From NCBI GenBank assembly GCA_023014485.1, contig JAJOZX010000481.1, positions 1,154,001 through 1,218,000 of the forward strand: DNA of 64,000 bases, given 5' to 3'. The stretch is from Bathynomus jamesi. Taxonomy: Eukaryota; Arthropoda; Malacostraca; Isopoda; Cirolanidae. Position numbers and translations under genes: made by a program. Numbering within the stretch: position 1 is the first letter of the stretch; each line of letters opens with the position of its first letter. The notes below the pieces were generated by a model. It ran no database searches. It saw nothing but the letters and a program-made list of their open reading frames with translations, and was not told where the DNA came from. Positions 23,083 through 34,984 of this stretch are shown one piece after another.

Positions 23083-24223
23083 CAAGAGAGGTAAAGGTCG
23101 AAAAAATGTCATATATCCAAATATCCCATCTTCTATTGCCCCCGTCCCCCATAATGAAGATTTACCCGTTCCATGCCCACTCACCATGGAGGAAATAGAA
23201 GAAACGCCTTTAATATCCTCCGATGAAGATGAAGACTTCGAGGCAAGCTCCAATACGTCACCCCATTTCTCCAACCAGAAAGACACAGACGACCTAGTCA
23301 GGGATATGAATCTTACGAAAACCAATGCAGAAATTATGACGTCCCGCCTTAAAGAGTGGAATCTTTTGGACCCAAGTATCAAGATCTCTTTCTACAGGAA
23401 TAGGCATCTGCGACACGTTTCTTTCTACTCCTGTTTTGCATCGAGCTCTCTTTGCTACTGCTGTGATGTGAATGGCTTTTTTGATGATAGAAATTGAATA
23501 CAGCCCTGCTGATTGGCGTTTGTTTATTGACAGTTCAACTAGAAGTTTAAAAGGTTCTACTACATAATGGAAACATGTTTCCATCTACTCCTGTGGCTCA
23601 TTCGGTTGAATTGAAGGAAGAATATGAAAATGTAAAGCAGTTGCTAGACAAAATAAACTACAGTGAACATAGATGGGATGTATATGGAGACTTCAAAATG
23701 CTAGGATTCCTGCTTGAACTACAGGGCGGTTACACTAAGTATTCGTGTTTCCTCTGCCTTTGGGACAGCAGAGCAGATGGTGAGCACTTTGTCAGAAAGG
23801 AATGGCCCGTGAGAAATGAGCTTAATCCAGGCAAACACAATGTTCTTAACGAAGCCCTTGTTCCAACAGACAAAATTTTGCTACCCCCGCTGCATATCAA
23901 GCAATTCATCAAAGCTTTGGATGCTGAAAGTGATGCTCTTTATCATATACGTTCAATGTTTCCCAAACTTTCTGAAGCTAAAATCAAGGGGATGCATATT
24001 TGTTGGACCTAGAGTCAGATGCATGTTAGCATCTAAAGAGTTAGAAGAAAAAATGACGGCTCTTGAAAAAAATGTTTGGCAGTCATTTCGGCTTGTAGTC
24101 CATTAATTTTTAGGTAACAAGAAGAATGACAACTACAAAGAGCTAGTAGATAATCTACTCAAACACTTTCAAAGGTTAGGTTGTAGAATGTCTCTGAAGT
24201 TACACTATCTGGACTCGCATTTA

Positions 24224-25413
24224 TCAGGTCATCCCATAAGTAATTTGAAGGACAAATTTGAAGGACAAAAAAAAACTCAACTGAAACTTTTTAATCTAGT
24301 ATATATTTTCCATCGGAATCAATGACACTCTGCCAACGTCCTACAAGCTTTTCAGTGCCATGTTTATAAAATTCAAGCGGTTTTGAGGCAAAAATCGTAC
24401 AAAGACTGGTGTGCACTGTGCAGTTCATCTAAAGAAGTATACTGTTTCTTGTCAAGATAGTTTTGCAGACTCCTGAAGAGATGATAATCTGAAGGCGCAA
24501 GGTCTGGAGAATATGGAGGATGTGGAAGTTTTTCCCACCAAAGCTCCTCAATTTTTGCAGAAGTGATCCGAGCGGTATGAGGACGTGCGTTGTCGTGATG
24601 GAACACGATTCCTTTCCGATTAACCAAAGAAGGTCTCTTTTCTTTTAGTGCAGTGTTCAATCGATCCAGTTGTTGACAGTAGACTTGAGCGGTGATTGTT
24701 TGGTTGTGTGGCAAGTTTTCAAAGTGTATTACACCACCTTTATCCCACCAAACACTAAGCAACACCTTCCGAGGGTGAAGATTTGGTTTTGGCTGTGGTG
24801 TCGCTGGTTCTCCGGCACAAACCCACTGTCAACGGCGCTTAACATTCTGGTACAGTATTGTCGATCGACAATTCATGTGGCACCCATTTTCCTAACGTAG
24901 GCACTTTCCCGAGTTGTTGCAAATGTCGATGGATGGTGGACGGGGATGAATTGAGTTTCTGGGCCAATTCTTCGACAGTTGTTGAACAGTCTTCTTCAAG
25001 TGCGGCTAACAGCAGGTCATCATCAAACTCAGCAGGGCGTCCAGAGCGTGCTGCATCTGTCAAACAGCAGTCACCATTCCTAAACTTTTGAAACATCTTG
25101 CCATTTCCTCACATGCAGAATTTCGTTGCCATAAACTTCCTGAATGTTTCGCGTTGCTTCAGTAGCACTATTCCCTTTTTTGAACTCGTAAAGCATTATA
25201 TGCCTGATATGCTCTTCTGATACCGCCATGTTTATGAGGGGTTCACATAAAGCAAAACACACGTCTTCACTGGTCAAGGTCTGTAAAGTATGTAGCGAAA
25301 CACGATAGATCTCCTCTTAGATATAACCTTCGGAAAATTTATGCTTAAACCAAGTAGGACTAGTTTAAACTTAATCTATCGTAAAAAACGACAATACTTA
25401 TGGGATGACTCGA
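24224..25413 (-). mobile_element. Mariner element with terminal repeats and TA duplication
   Basis: 1190 bp, framed by TA (24222-24223 and 25414-25415). The ends are inverted repeats: TCAGGTCATCCCATAAGTA on the left, and TCGAGTCATCCCATAAGTA read inwards from the right. Size, ends and enclosed transposase are those of a full-length mariner. Removing it with one TA restores the reading frame of the surrounding ORF. Confidence 0.9.
24373..25277 (-). pseudogene. Mariner transposase (SETMAR-like), broken
   Basis: The N-terminal helix-turn-helix region (HIRHIMLYEFKKGNSATEAT) is followed by the linker GRPAEFDDDLLLAALEED and the WVPHEL block. The catalytic domain has VLLSVWWDKGG (first Asp), VFHHDNARPHTA (second) and YSPDLAPSDYHLF (third), i.e. 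the mariner DD34D triad. A frame change near 25085, a frameshift near 24840 and an in-frame TGA just before the QWV block interrupt it, so this copy cannot make full-length enzyme. Confidence 0.85.
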
Positions 25414-25500
25414 TAGAATTCTTCAGACCAAATTTGGGTGACGTAAGTGAAGAACATGGTGAACGTTTTCACCAAGATATCCAAACCATGGAGAGGAGAT

Positions 25501-25848
25501 ATCAGGGAAAATGGGACGAAGCTATGATGGGCGACTATATCTGGTGTTTAATACGAGATAATCCACGGGACTACAAGAGAAAAAGTCGCTCAAATGTACA
25601 TTGTTAAGCATTATCCGTTTAGATTTGTGAGCATATTTGTGTGCATTATATATACATATTATACATCTTTAAATATCAGGGAAAATGGGACGAAGCTATG
25701 ATGGGCGACTATATCTGGTGTTTAATACGAGATAATCCACGGGACTACAAGAGAAAAAGTCGCTCAAATGTACATTGTTAAGCATTATCCGTTTAGATTT
25801 GTGAGCATATTTGTGTGCATTATATATACATATTATACATCTTTAAAT
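25501..25848 (+). repeat. Perfect 174-bp tandem duplication
   Basis: The segment from 25501 to 25674 is repeated from 25675 to 25848 with no difference seen. It includes the last 35 codons of the ERFHQD-family ORF and its 3' flank. Confidence 0.9.
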
Positions 25849-26061
25849 ATGAAATATATTTATTTTCCTTTCCTTTTCTTCATTGTGGTTTTGCTCTCTG
25901 ATAAGCCACTAGGTACAAAAAATAGATTATGGTTTTCAGAAGAATCTAGAGTTTTCATGAGAAAATTAATGCGATTTTTTAATTCAGCGCACCCAAAAAC
26001 AAAGAAACACCAAAAAAATAAACACAAATTTTCCAAAATTTTGTTACATAGTGTAATAAAT

Positions 26062-28925
26062 TGGAAAACGATCTTCAAGGCCACGAAAACGGAAGAGATG
26101 CTAATGACCTAAGAGGAAAAGACGCTGGGAATTGTGGAAAGACATGTCTCAAAAATGCAACAAAGAGGAAAGAGAAGCAGGTTCGAGAGACAAAAGAGGT
26201 CATTGTTCCGAAAGAGAAAAAGAGTGACTGCAAAATTAAGTAACTGCAAAGACAACAATATCAGAAAAATATTAAATGATAAACTGCAGAGTATAGATTG
26301 CGTTATGCAGGAACTAATTGAGAAGCAAGCAAAAAAAGACGACGACGACGACGACGACGGTATAGAAGCGATAAAGGTTAACTCAAAGTACTTCAATAAT
26401 TTTGAAAAAAGGAAGTCGAAAAATCACACTACTCTCGGACCTTTGAAAAATGAAGATAATGCTTTATCTGATGGTCTAACAGAAGTATCTGAAATATTAA
26501 GAGCTCGGTACGAATCATCTTTCAGTATCCCAAAAACTGACAAACTGATATGCGATAGAAACGCGTTCTTTCAAGAACAACTACAAGGAGAAATTATAAC
26601 GGACTTCGACTTTACGATGGATGATATTACACAAGATATATAGGGAAACTAAAAGCACACTCAGCGGCAGGACCAGACAAATGGAATGCCACACTGATCA
26701 AAAACTGCAAGAACGCAATCGATGAGTCCTTATATTGGATATGGAGACGATCACGAGACGGGAGAAATTCCGGGCATCCTGAAGAGAGCAACATAGTCCC
26801 AATATATAAAGGAGGAGATCGATCCGAGGCCAAGAACTATAGGCCAGTATGTCGCTTACATTTCATCTCACTAAAACATTTAAAAGAATAATTTGAGAAA
26901 AAATCTGACTTTTTGGAAACTTAAAAAATTAAATGATAACCAACATAGATTTCGGTCAGCCAGATCATGCCTATCACAACTAATGGAACACTAGAACATT
27001 ATTGATGCACTTGAAAGTAATGAAAACTTTGATGTAATATACACAGACTTTGCCAAAGCGTTCGACGAGTGTGATCAAGGAATCAAAATACATAAACAAA
27101 GATATATGGGAACAACAGGAAAAGTAGGGAAATGGATATATAATTTCCTTAGTGAGCGGCGGCAAGTCGTTACAGTACAAGGAATATCTTCATCAGAATC
27201 AGAGGTCCTCAGCTCAGTACCACAAGGAACAGTATTACTCCACTACTCTTCATAATCATGCTAACTGACATAGATGAGGACGTTACCAGAGACAGCACAG
27301 TAACAGCGTTTGCCGATGAGACAAAGATCAGTAGAAAAATAAGAGACCCAGAAGATATAGGATCTCTACAAACAAACATGAACAGAATCTACAAGTGAAC
27401 GGAAGACAACAATATGAAGTTTGACACAGAAATTTCAACTGTTACAGTACAGAAAGAAGGGAGGACCTAAAATCCATGCAATACAGGGTGTACATAAAGT
27501 AAGGATCTATTTTTGTGAAGCACTTGGAAATTATATGGAATTCAATCATAAAATGATAAAGTGGTAACATTTATTAAATAATTAAGAGTAGGATTCGACG
27601 TGACGCCCATCAGTATCCCTGCACAGCTCAAATCGTTCCGCAGCATTTCTAAACACATTCTGGAGCATTTGCGGGGTTATGTTATCTGCAGCAGTTCGTA
27701 TACGTAAGTTTTCAAGACTCGTAATCTTCGTCTGATAGACGTGCGATTTGATAAAGCCCCATGCAAAGAAATCTAAAGGGGTTAAATCTGGTGATCTCGC
27801 TGGCCAAGGTCTGTTGCTTCCGCGTCCGATCCAGCGATTTGGAAAACGTCCATTTAGATAATCCTGAACAATTTTGGCATAGTGACAAGGAGCACCATCA
27901 TGTTCATAGACGACAGGGATAGGATTGTTAGTACCGTCGTCTATCAACATGATGGTGCTCCTTGTCACTATGCTAAAATTGTTCAGGATTATCTAAATGG
28001 ACGTTTTCCAAATCGCTGGATCGGACGCGGAAGCAACAGACCTTGGCCAGCGAGATCACCAGATTTAACCCCTTTAGATTTCTTTGCATGGGGCTTTATC
28101 AAATCGCACGTCTATCAGACGAAGATTACGAGTCTTGAAAACTTACGTACACGTATACGAACTGCTGCAGATAACATAACCCCGCAAATGCTCCAGAATG
28201 TGTTTAGAAATGCTGCGGAACGATTTGAGCTGTGCAGGGATACTGATGGGCGTCACGTCGAATCCTACTCTTAATTATTTAATAAATGTTACCACTTTAT
28301 CATTTTATGATTGAATTCCATATAATTTCCAAGTGCTTCACAAAAATAGATCCTGACTTTATGTACACCCTGTACAATACCCCAAATGGACAGAAAATTC
28401 AAAGAAATTCTAAAGCAAAAGATTTATGAATTGTGATGACTGATGATGCGAAATTTGAAAAACAAAATAAGATAGCAGTAAACAGAGCAAAGAGAATAAC
28501 GGCAGATACTGAGAACCTTTAAACGAAGGGACTGGAATATAATGATTCCTCTATTGAAAACACTGATCATACGCAAGTTGGAATACTGCTTGGTCCTAAC
28601 ATCCCCATATAAAGAAGAAGACATTAGACAGCTAGAAGGGATTCAGAGAAGCTTCACAGCCAAGATCAATGGGTGCAAAGAACTAAATTACTGGGAAAGG
28701 TTACGTGAATTAAACCTATATTCACTGGAAAGGAGAAGAGGGAGATACACCATTATTTAACACTTGGAAAATAATGGAGAAACTAGCCCCTAATCTTACT
28801 CTGATCCCTATAACCCCCCCAAATAACAGTGGAAAGTAGAAAAGGAAGACCGTGTCGTATTTCCAAATTAAAGGCTAGACAGGGAACATCCTTAATCCTA
28901 AAAAAAGTAGCTATGCGAGGTGAAG
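26062..28925 (+). pseudogene. LINE (jockey/CR1-type) ORF2 remnant, split by a fold-back element
   Basis: Upstream Lys/Arg-rich helical region (26134-26640, with a (GAC)n Asp run at 26337-26358), then reverse-transcriptase blocks: AAGPDKWNATLIKN (about 26665), NIVPIYKGGDRSEAKNYRPV (about 26791), LTDIDEDV, and FADETKISRKI (about 27310; the FADD box altered to FADE). After the inserted element it resumes with NTPNGQKIQRNSKAKDL (28375) and RKLEYCLVLTSPYKEEDI, then LNYWERLRELNLYSLERRR, and ends near 28925. Multiple stops show it is dead. Confidence 0.75.
27484..28372. mobile_element. Fold-back derived from two mariner-type 3' halves
   Basis: An 889-bp near-perfect palindrome with arms of about 430 bp around a roughly 20-bp centre at 27928. 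Each outer end is CAGGGTGTACATAAAGT and is flanked by TA (27482-27483, 28373-28374). Each arm encodes the same C-terminal transposase half facing inwards: EHDGAPCHYAKIVQDYL, WIGRGSNRPWPARSPDL, TPLDFFAWGF, NITPQMLQNVFRNAAERFEL. The minus-strand copy is at 27582-27968 and the plus-strand copy at 27882-28274. No N-terminal half is present, so the unit cannot encode transposase but keeps two identical ends. Confidence 0.85.
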
Positions 28926-28959
28926 AGTACAAGAAACCAACTCTCTACTTCACCAGGCC

Positions 28960-29045
28960 AACTCGAGAGGAGGGGCGACAAGCTTGACCTTTGTGAAATG
29001 AGGAATCATCGCGCGGAACATTTGAAAGGGGTATATATTAGATGA
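28960..29045 (+). repeat. SINE body fragment
   Basis: GGCGACAAGCTTGACCTTTG followed by GCGCGGAACATTTG matches the body of the SINE at 550-610 (GTGAAAAGCTTGACCTTCG, GGGCGGAAGC). It lies at the end of the LINE remnant. Confidence 0.5.
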
Positions 29046-29558
29046 CCTATTTTATGCGGGAATACCTTCCTGAAAATTACGCGTAGGTTTAGACCGTGTA
29101 GAATTTTGTTAATACTATGGGAATAAATAGAAAGTTTCAAGTCGATGAATTTTGCATATAAAATAAAATAAACCCAAATTTCATTTATTTTTATCACATA
29201 CTGTACATTTGAATAAAAATAATGAAGATGAGGGATGACAACGAACTTTTATTAAACTAAACTGAACTGTAGTAGTGTGTAATTTTCTTCTGGCGAGACC
29301 GAGATTCATATCTTTCATGCAAACTTCATGAGCTATCTTCGCATAAAGGATAGCCTCTGATGCCAAGCTGCGGGCAGGATCGCGTAATTTGAAATTTTAC
29401 CGTTTAGAATATTTCAATGGTTTCAATTTTTTTTTCCGCGTACAACAGGACGGCGTAAAATAACTACAGAGAGAATGTGTCGTCTACTCTATGTCTTCTA
29501 GTTTAATTTTTACCACAATGTAGGTTAATGGATTAAAAAACGTCTCCTATCTCTTTAC

Positions 29559-29750
29559 CTGAATACTGCGCATGCTCAATGAACGCCCTTTGCTCGATGG
29601 CCTCCGTCATTTCGTCTCTGCTGACGAAGTGATAATGAACGCCACCCTCTTCACCCTTCCGAGGTTGTCTCGTCGTGTGAGACACGGAGAAGCCAAAGTA
29701 ACTGTTAAATTCGTCCATCAGCTTCTTCATGAGAGTTGATTTACCGGCTC
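29559..29750 (-). CDS. GUK1: GUK1 exon 2
   Basis: 192 nt between the acceptor TTGTTTTGCAG and the donor TCAG|GTAAAG. It completes the P-loop ([14 protein letters not shown]) and encodes the GMP-binding region [20 protein letters not shown] and [13 protein letters not shown]. Ser, two Arg, Glu and Tyr positions of the family are present. Confidence 0.92.
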
Positions 29751-29994
29751 CTGCAAAACAACCAACCGCGATCTCATATCAATTCCATGATTATTATTCT
29801 CCTCCGTTAAATTTCATTCGTGAAGAATCTCCCCAAACAATTCTTCTGTTATGTTTATTGTTTCCCCATCAAACATTGCGTGTAATGTCCATCCCTCTCA
29901 TTCTTTCTAACTTTACACGAATGACCCCAACTTGGAATCCGAACCATAACCCTTTCAAGACAGAGGAAACATCTATTATTCAAATCTAAAATCA

Positions 29995-30090
29995 CGAAGC
30001 CCGATAGGGAATCGAACTTGCGTCTTACAGATTTACAGTCCGGCGTCTTAATCACTACGCTACTTAAGCGCGTATGCGTGTGTGTGAGCG
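29995..30090 (-). repeat. tRNA-derived SINE head (tRNA-Tyr-like)
   Basis: On the minus strand, box A-like TAGCGTAGTGATTA (30049-30062) and box B AGTTCGATTCCC (30007-30018) surround an anticodon-arm-like GGACTGTAAATC. There is no proper acceptor stem, so a SINE rather than a tRNA gene. Confidence 0.5.
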
Positions 30091-30671
30091 CGCACTCGCA
30101 CAAATCCTTTAGTTCTCGCAACACTAATGTAGTGGAAACCATACATCTGCGAGACCCTAAAACATTCCAAATGTTCCAATTAAATATCCCGTCTATATCT
30201 GCTGACTATTTCCTATGCAAGACCTAAGCAAAGGCAAAAATGAAGAAAAAAATTAACAGGAGATCTGCACAGCGGACAGCTTAACGCAAAATAATTTATA
30301 AGGCCCGTACACTTGTTTCAAATTTCTGTATGTTTAATGCTATCAAACTTATTGATCATACAAAATCACGTTATTTTCTCAGACGAACCATTTGTTTTTA
30401 AAGTTAAAACGAACAAAGCACCTTATCAAATGTTTATGAATACTTTTCAAGTTACAATGACCCCATTTAATAACACGGAGAGAAAAAAAGGTAATAAAGT
30501 AGGAAACTCGGGATTAGTAACACTCTAACCCGTGTTGCGTAGTTTCAGAATCAGTGCAGTTATTGCACTTAAACATTAATATGGTCTATGAAGGCGAAGG
30601 AATTGAATGGGCAATGGTTAAATGGCGTAAATATTGACCTCGGTTCAAAGAACCTTTTTAAAAGTTATGGA

Positions 30672-30735
30672 TGGCTTGATCAGTCGGAGCGCTTACTTTG
30701 AATCCACGCGACACGGGTTTGAATCCCACTAGCTC
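30672..30735 (+). repeat. tRNA-derived SINE head
   Basis: Box A-like TGGCTTGATCAGTCGG (30673-30688) and box B-like GGGTTTGAATCCC (30717-30729). The acceptor ends do not pair. Confidence 0.45.
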
Positions 30736-32606
30736 TTAATTTCCCATTTTATTGCCTTTTCCTTTCCCAAAGTACCTTATAATAAAATGTCAATTTTTGC
30801 CTCTCACTAAAACAGATGTAGGCCTCGTTTGCAAATTCCTTCTACAAAACTTTTTATTAAAATGCAAAATATTTATAGTATGAAAATTACACTGTGAAAC
30901 TAAGTACAACAATGATAATTCACTGCGCAACCAAAAAAAAATTTTTTGCTGCCGATTTAATTCTAAGACCTGTTTCTGGATAATATTGATGTGCTGATTT
31001 CAAAAATCACCTTAGATTTTGTCCATCACATCAGGTTTTCGTGCAATGCAATATGCCTATTTTGGGTGATCCATGAAGGGCGCTTATCAAAATTGATGAT
31101 TTTTGAGACCTGTTAACAGCTGTTTTGCTGTTAAAATTTTATCTGTGGAATACGCAAATCTGTGCATTAAATCTAAAGGTCATGTACAGTGCTTACAAGA
31201 AGTCTCACGCCTCTGTCTCGTCCCAAGCTAGTCTGTTAGGTATAAAATGGGCGGTCCTTATGGCAGCGGAGGTGTGTTCGGATTGGTGCACATAATTGCT
31301 CTAACCCCATCAATGACGTCCACATTATGTTTGTGTTGATCACGCTATCTATTTATATATAGAGACATACTGTATATAGATATATATAGAGTATGCAGGA
31401 GATAACGTGTCTCAGTCCCAGCTATGGTAGTTGTCTTACAATTAACAGTCCCAAGTGCAAGTTACGTTAACACCTCCACATAAACTACCCTGGACTAAAA
31501 TAACATACGTGAAGCCCTTACCCAGAAACCATTTAAAAGGTGTGATTTAAAAGCTCTCTCTCTCTCTCTCTCTCTCTCTGATCACACCGCATCCCATCAG
31601 AGGTCTTCAGCAGGGACATCGGCAATGTATCCATATAACGTTAATAATAACCGAAACTCGGGGAAAATATACTCTCTGCCTTCCGCTCTATCCCAAATCC
31701 TTTTCTCTTAGTAACCTCTTGATACAAACTAATCTATCATATTTTGCGACTTTTTAACTCTGGTAGGATTCAATTCCATTCCTATAGTGTAAGAGATACT
31801 TAAATTCATGTGTGTATTATGCCATATGATGTGCGTAATAAATAATAATTTTTAAATAGTTGGAGCGTTCAAGGTCATCTGTAATAATCTATAGACTACC
31901 CCTCAAGCCCACTCTCAACTCTTAGATTCCCCTAAGACACAGGCGTCTTCAAGTAACATGAATGCGTAGAGATCTAAGGTGTTAGATTCCATATTATATA
32001 ATTTATGTGCTAGGTTTAAGAACGCTGGCATTGAAGGATGGAAGGAAGGGACAGTAAAAGCGATAATAGGTTTAATGAAGGAAGTGGAATGAGGATGGAG
32101 GTAAGCGTTGCTATGTCGAAGGAAACGAGGTTGGGTGGGGAATTACGAAGGGAGGAGGAAAGGGAGAGAGGGGGCTAAAATGAACGCGGGGATGTGTTAA
32201 GGGAGAGGAGAGAAATTCATATGAAATGCTAAACACAAACTCAAATATTTATTTTAATGCCCTAGACCTAGAAAGACGAAGAAAAAAATACCTTAAACTA
32301 ACAATGAATTGACAGAAACAGAAGAGTCTGGTCTTAGACGCACTGATAGGTTTAACGTATGTGGCTAGAGGCCGCCACTCAGAATTACCACTACTACCTA
32401 AGTCATAATAAGGTTATTTACTATGACAGAGTAGTCATGAGTAGTTATGGAAATAAAATATGATTATACTGTTGATGGCCGACTATATTCAGTTGGGGTA
32501 TAAACTATTGCTGACAATCTTTGGATCCTTGGGTTTTAAGACGAATTTTTTATGCATATGTTTAACAAAATAGGAAATTGGCTGATTATTATTACCATTC
32601 GAAGGG

Positions 32607-33739
32607 TTGGTACCATTCACAACCGAAATCAATTTCAGAAGGGGTGCATGGTATCCTCATTTCCTTTATCGTTCCAGCACGCTTCACATAAGCCATTTAC
32701 GCAAAGATGGAAAGGCCGTCTGTGCACCACGAGACGACCAGGCAATGCGGGGAGCAATGGTGACATTGCATGAATATGGTGTGCCAATAAGAGAAATATC
32801 AAGACGACTAGACGTTCATCGAAGCACTGTGGAACGGTGGATTCATCGGTATGAAGCAGAAAACTCAATCGCTACTTTGCCGAGGTCTGGTCCTCCGCGT
32901 TCAACATCTCAAGAGGAAGATGCTGCGATTGTTAATCATGCCAGAGAGCATCCGTTTGTTCCAGCGACGCATATTTACAGACACCTGAACCTTCGTTGTA
33001 GCGCAAATACAGTGAACAACAGACTTCACGAGGCAGGGTATTTTTCTCGCCGTCCAGCTATAAAACCTGCATTGACGATTGAGCATAAAGAGGCGCGGAT
33101 GGGATTTGCCTTGCAATACTTGCTGCAGGAGGAATAATTCTGGAGAAAAGTTGTGTACTGTGACGAAAAAACATTTTCAACAGATAGTCATGGTTCCCTG
33201 CATTGTTGGAGGCAGCGCGGAAAACGCTGTGGAGAAGGAAATGTTTCCCGAGCAAACGTAGTGGTCACATCAATCTCGGTGTGTGGGGCTGGATGTCTGG
33301 TTATGGTGTCGGAGAATTGACTCAAGTAGATGGACGCTTTACTGGACAGCAATATTGCCAGATGCTGGAAGAGGTGCTGCTACCCAGTGTTCGTGCGTAT
33401 CTGGTTCCAGCGCCGGAACCATTTTACTTAATGGAAGATAACAGTCCCATTCATAGGAGTAACGTTGTGAGAGCGTGGTACGAAGATCACCCAGAGATTA
33501 TTAATCTAATTCTGCCACCACGTTCTCCTGATATGAATCCGATTGAAAACCTTTGGGCAATAATGATTAACGAATGGGAGCAACGCAATGAAAGAACATT
33601 TGAAGCACTTTTAGCTCACACGAGGAATAGTTGGGAGAGCTTACGCCGAACACCAAACATTCCCTACAATCTGGCCTCTTCTATGCCGCAACGATTGCAA
33701 GAAATTATTGATGGCGGAGGAAGCTATACGAAATACTGA
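32607..33739 (+). pseudogene. Tc1-like transposase (DD35E), one stop and one frameshift
   Basis: DNA cut-and-paste enzyme. The N-terminal paired-like helix-turn-helix region includes TLHEYGVPIREISRRLDVHR and GPPRSTSQEEDAAIVNHA. The catalytic domain follows: VVYCDEKTFST (first Asp, about 33153), LMEDNSPIHRSNVVRAWY (second Asp), and PPRSPDMNPIENLWAIM (Glu, 35 residues after the second Asp). A TAA at 33135-33137 interrupts the frame just before the first Asp, and a frameshift near 33260 moves the rest into another frame (33203-33739). All catalytic residues survive, so inactivation may be recent. Confidence 0.85.
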
Positions 33740-34118
33740 TGTTAAAGCCATGACGTAAATGTGTATCGAATATATATTTATGTTAATATAGAATTTTATT
33801 ATATTTTTGTTTCACATCTATAAAAGTATATATTGTGACCATGAAAGAACTTTACTTATCCTTAGTTAGAATCTTTTCTTGCAATGTCTACGCTCGTGGA
33901 GATGATAATATATGCATTGTTGAAACAAACTATGAGAAGGTAATAGTTTCAGGAAAAAAATAAAAACTGGCAACATCGAGGCCATCACATGTTTATGGGA
34001 ATTGTCATATGATATGCTACCAATAAACTTATGTACTACTATATACAGTATACTATATTACGTAATAATTACGATGAACAAATCAAATGCAAATTTCTTT
34101 GATTCACGGCTCACCAGT

Positions 34119-34330
34119 CGGTGCTACTGTAGTATGCGGTCTACCTACGATTGGTTAGGTTTAATCATGATATTTTCGTTAAAACTAACGAAAATATCAT
34201 GACTAAACCTAACCAATCGTCAAGGGCGATTGACAATGGGATGTAAACAAACAATTAGTAAACAAGATAAGAAGCTATAATTAAAAGGTAGACCGCCGAA
34301 TCGTAGGTAGACCGCATACTACAGTAGCAC
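34119..34330. mobile_element. 212-bp MITE with 8-bp target duplication
   Basis: Flanked by TCACCAGT (34111-34118 and 34331-34338). The terminal repeats GTGCTACTGTAGTATGCGG and their complement lie at the two ends. A second hairpin in the left half (about 34150-34215) pairs GATTGGTTAGGTTTA with its complement around TTCGTTAAAACTAACGAA. An 8-bp duplication fits hAT-type mobilisation. Confidence 0.8.
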
Positions 34331-34984
34331 TCACCAGTCTTGCTTTAGACTAATGACTTTCACAAGATGGAATAGGTTACCACTTAAAACAATGGATAAA
34401 TTATCTATTAGTGAGACGACCGTGACTTCCTCGAAATGCGAGCGCGAGAGAGGTTCACTGAGGAATTTGGTCATTAGATTCTTCACGTAGGATATGTATC
34501 ACAAACAACAATATTGACAACAATTCCCAACAATTACTTAATATCAATCATTGCATTTGAGCAAATAATTTAGACCTGCGTCAAAATAACTTGGGTATCA
34601 TGCCATGATTTGGGATATTTGCCGAATTAGTCGTTCTCTATAGTCTACAGTATATATTGAGACGGTATAATGTAATGCCCAGCTAATATTATGATGACTA
34701 GGATTGCTCCATAACCATCCCAACATCCCGAAACTTGGTCATTCTGCTTCTTAATCATTTGTATTTTAAACACTAAAATGTAGCAGAAGTGACGTAATAA
34801 TGGACGTCGTTGATTGGGTTAGAGCAGTTATGTGCACCAATCCGAACACACCTCCGCTGCCATAAGGACTGCTCATTTTATACCTAACAGACGAGCTTGG
34901 GACGAGACAGAGGCGTGAGACTTCTTGTAAGCACTGTACAACATATTAAAATCTTGGGTATCTGTGATTTCCCCAGGTGTGAGC

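Larger units (their letters stand above)
23083..25606 (+). pseudogene. Unassigned transposon-type ORF (WDSR/ERFHQD family), copy 1, split by mariner
   Basis: Pieces in several frames read an N-terminal acidic region (EIEETPLISSDEDED), then KYSCFLCLWDSR, EWPVRNELNPGKHN, LLPPLHIKQFIKALD, a GCRMSLKLHYLDSHL block, and after an interruption PNLGDVSEEHGERFHQDI and RRYQGKWDEAMMGDYIW. I recall the same blocks in many multicopy uncharacterised arthropod proteins, so this is a transposon-borne ORF of undetermined class. A mariner at 24224-25413 separates LDSHL from EFFRPNLGD exactly. There are frameshifts near 23500 and 24010. Confidence 0.65.
31187..34936 (+). mobile_element. Tc1-like element, 3.75 kb with about 140-bp inverted repeats
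   Basis: The ends are CAGTGCTTACAAGAAGTCTC read inwards from both sides (31187 and 34936), flanked by TA (31185-31186 and 34937-34938). The repeats match for about 140 bp and include TGGTGCACATAA and GGAGGTGTGTTCGGATTGG. It encodes a Tc1-type transposase (32607-33739) and contains a MITE at 34119-34330. It is unusually long for a Tc1-like element; about 1.3 kb before the transposase has no recognisable gene and includes a (TC)n tract at about 31556-31580. Confidence 0.85.

Noticed and set aside
26337..26358. Asp run DDDDDDD as a calcium-binding or acidic domain
   Set aside because: (GAC)n microsatellite within a dead LINE ORF.
29533..29730. Bacterial guanylate kinase contamination
   Set aside because: The gene is split by GT-AG introns in consistent phase over 36 kb, so it is a eukaryotic nuclear gene.
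328..30735. Possible functional tRNA genes at the box A/B sites
   Set aside because: None has matching acceptor stems or a complete cloverleaf, and bodies recur like SINEs.
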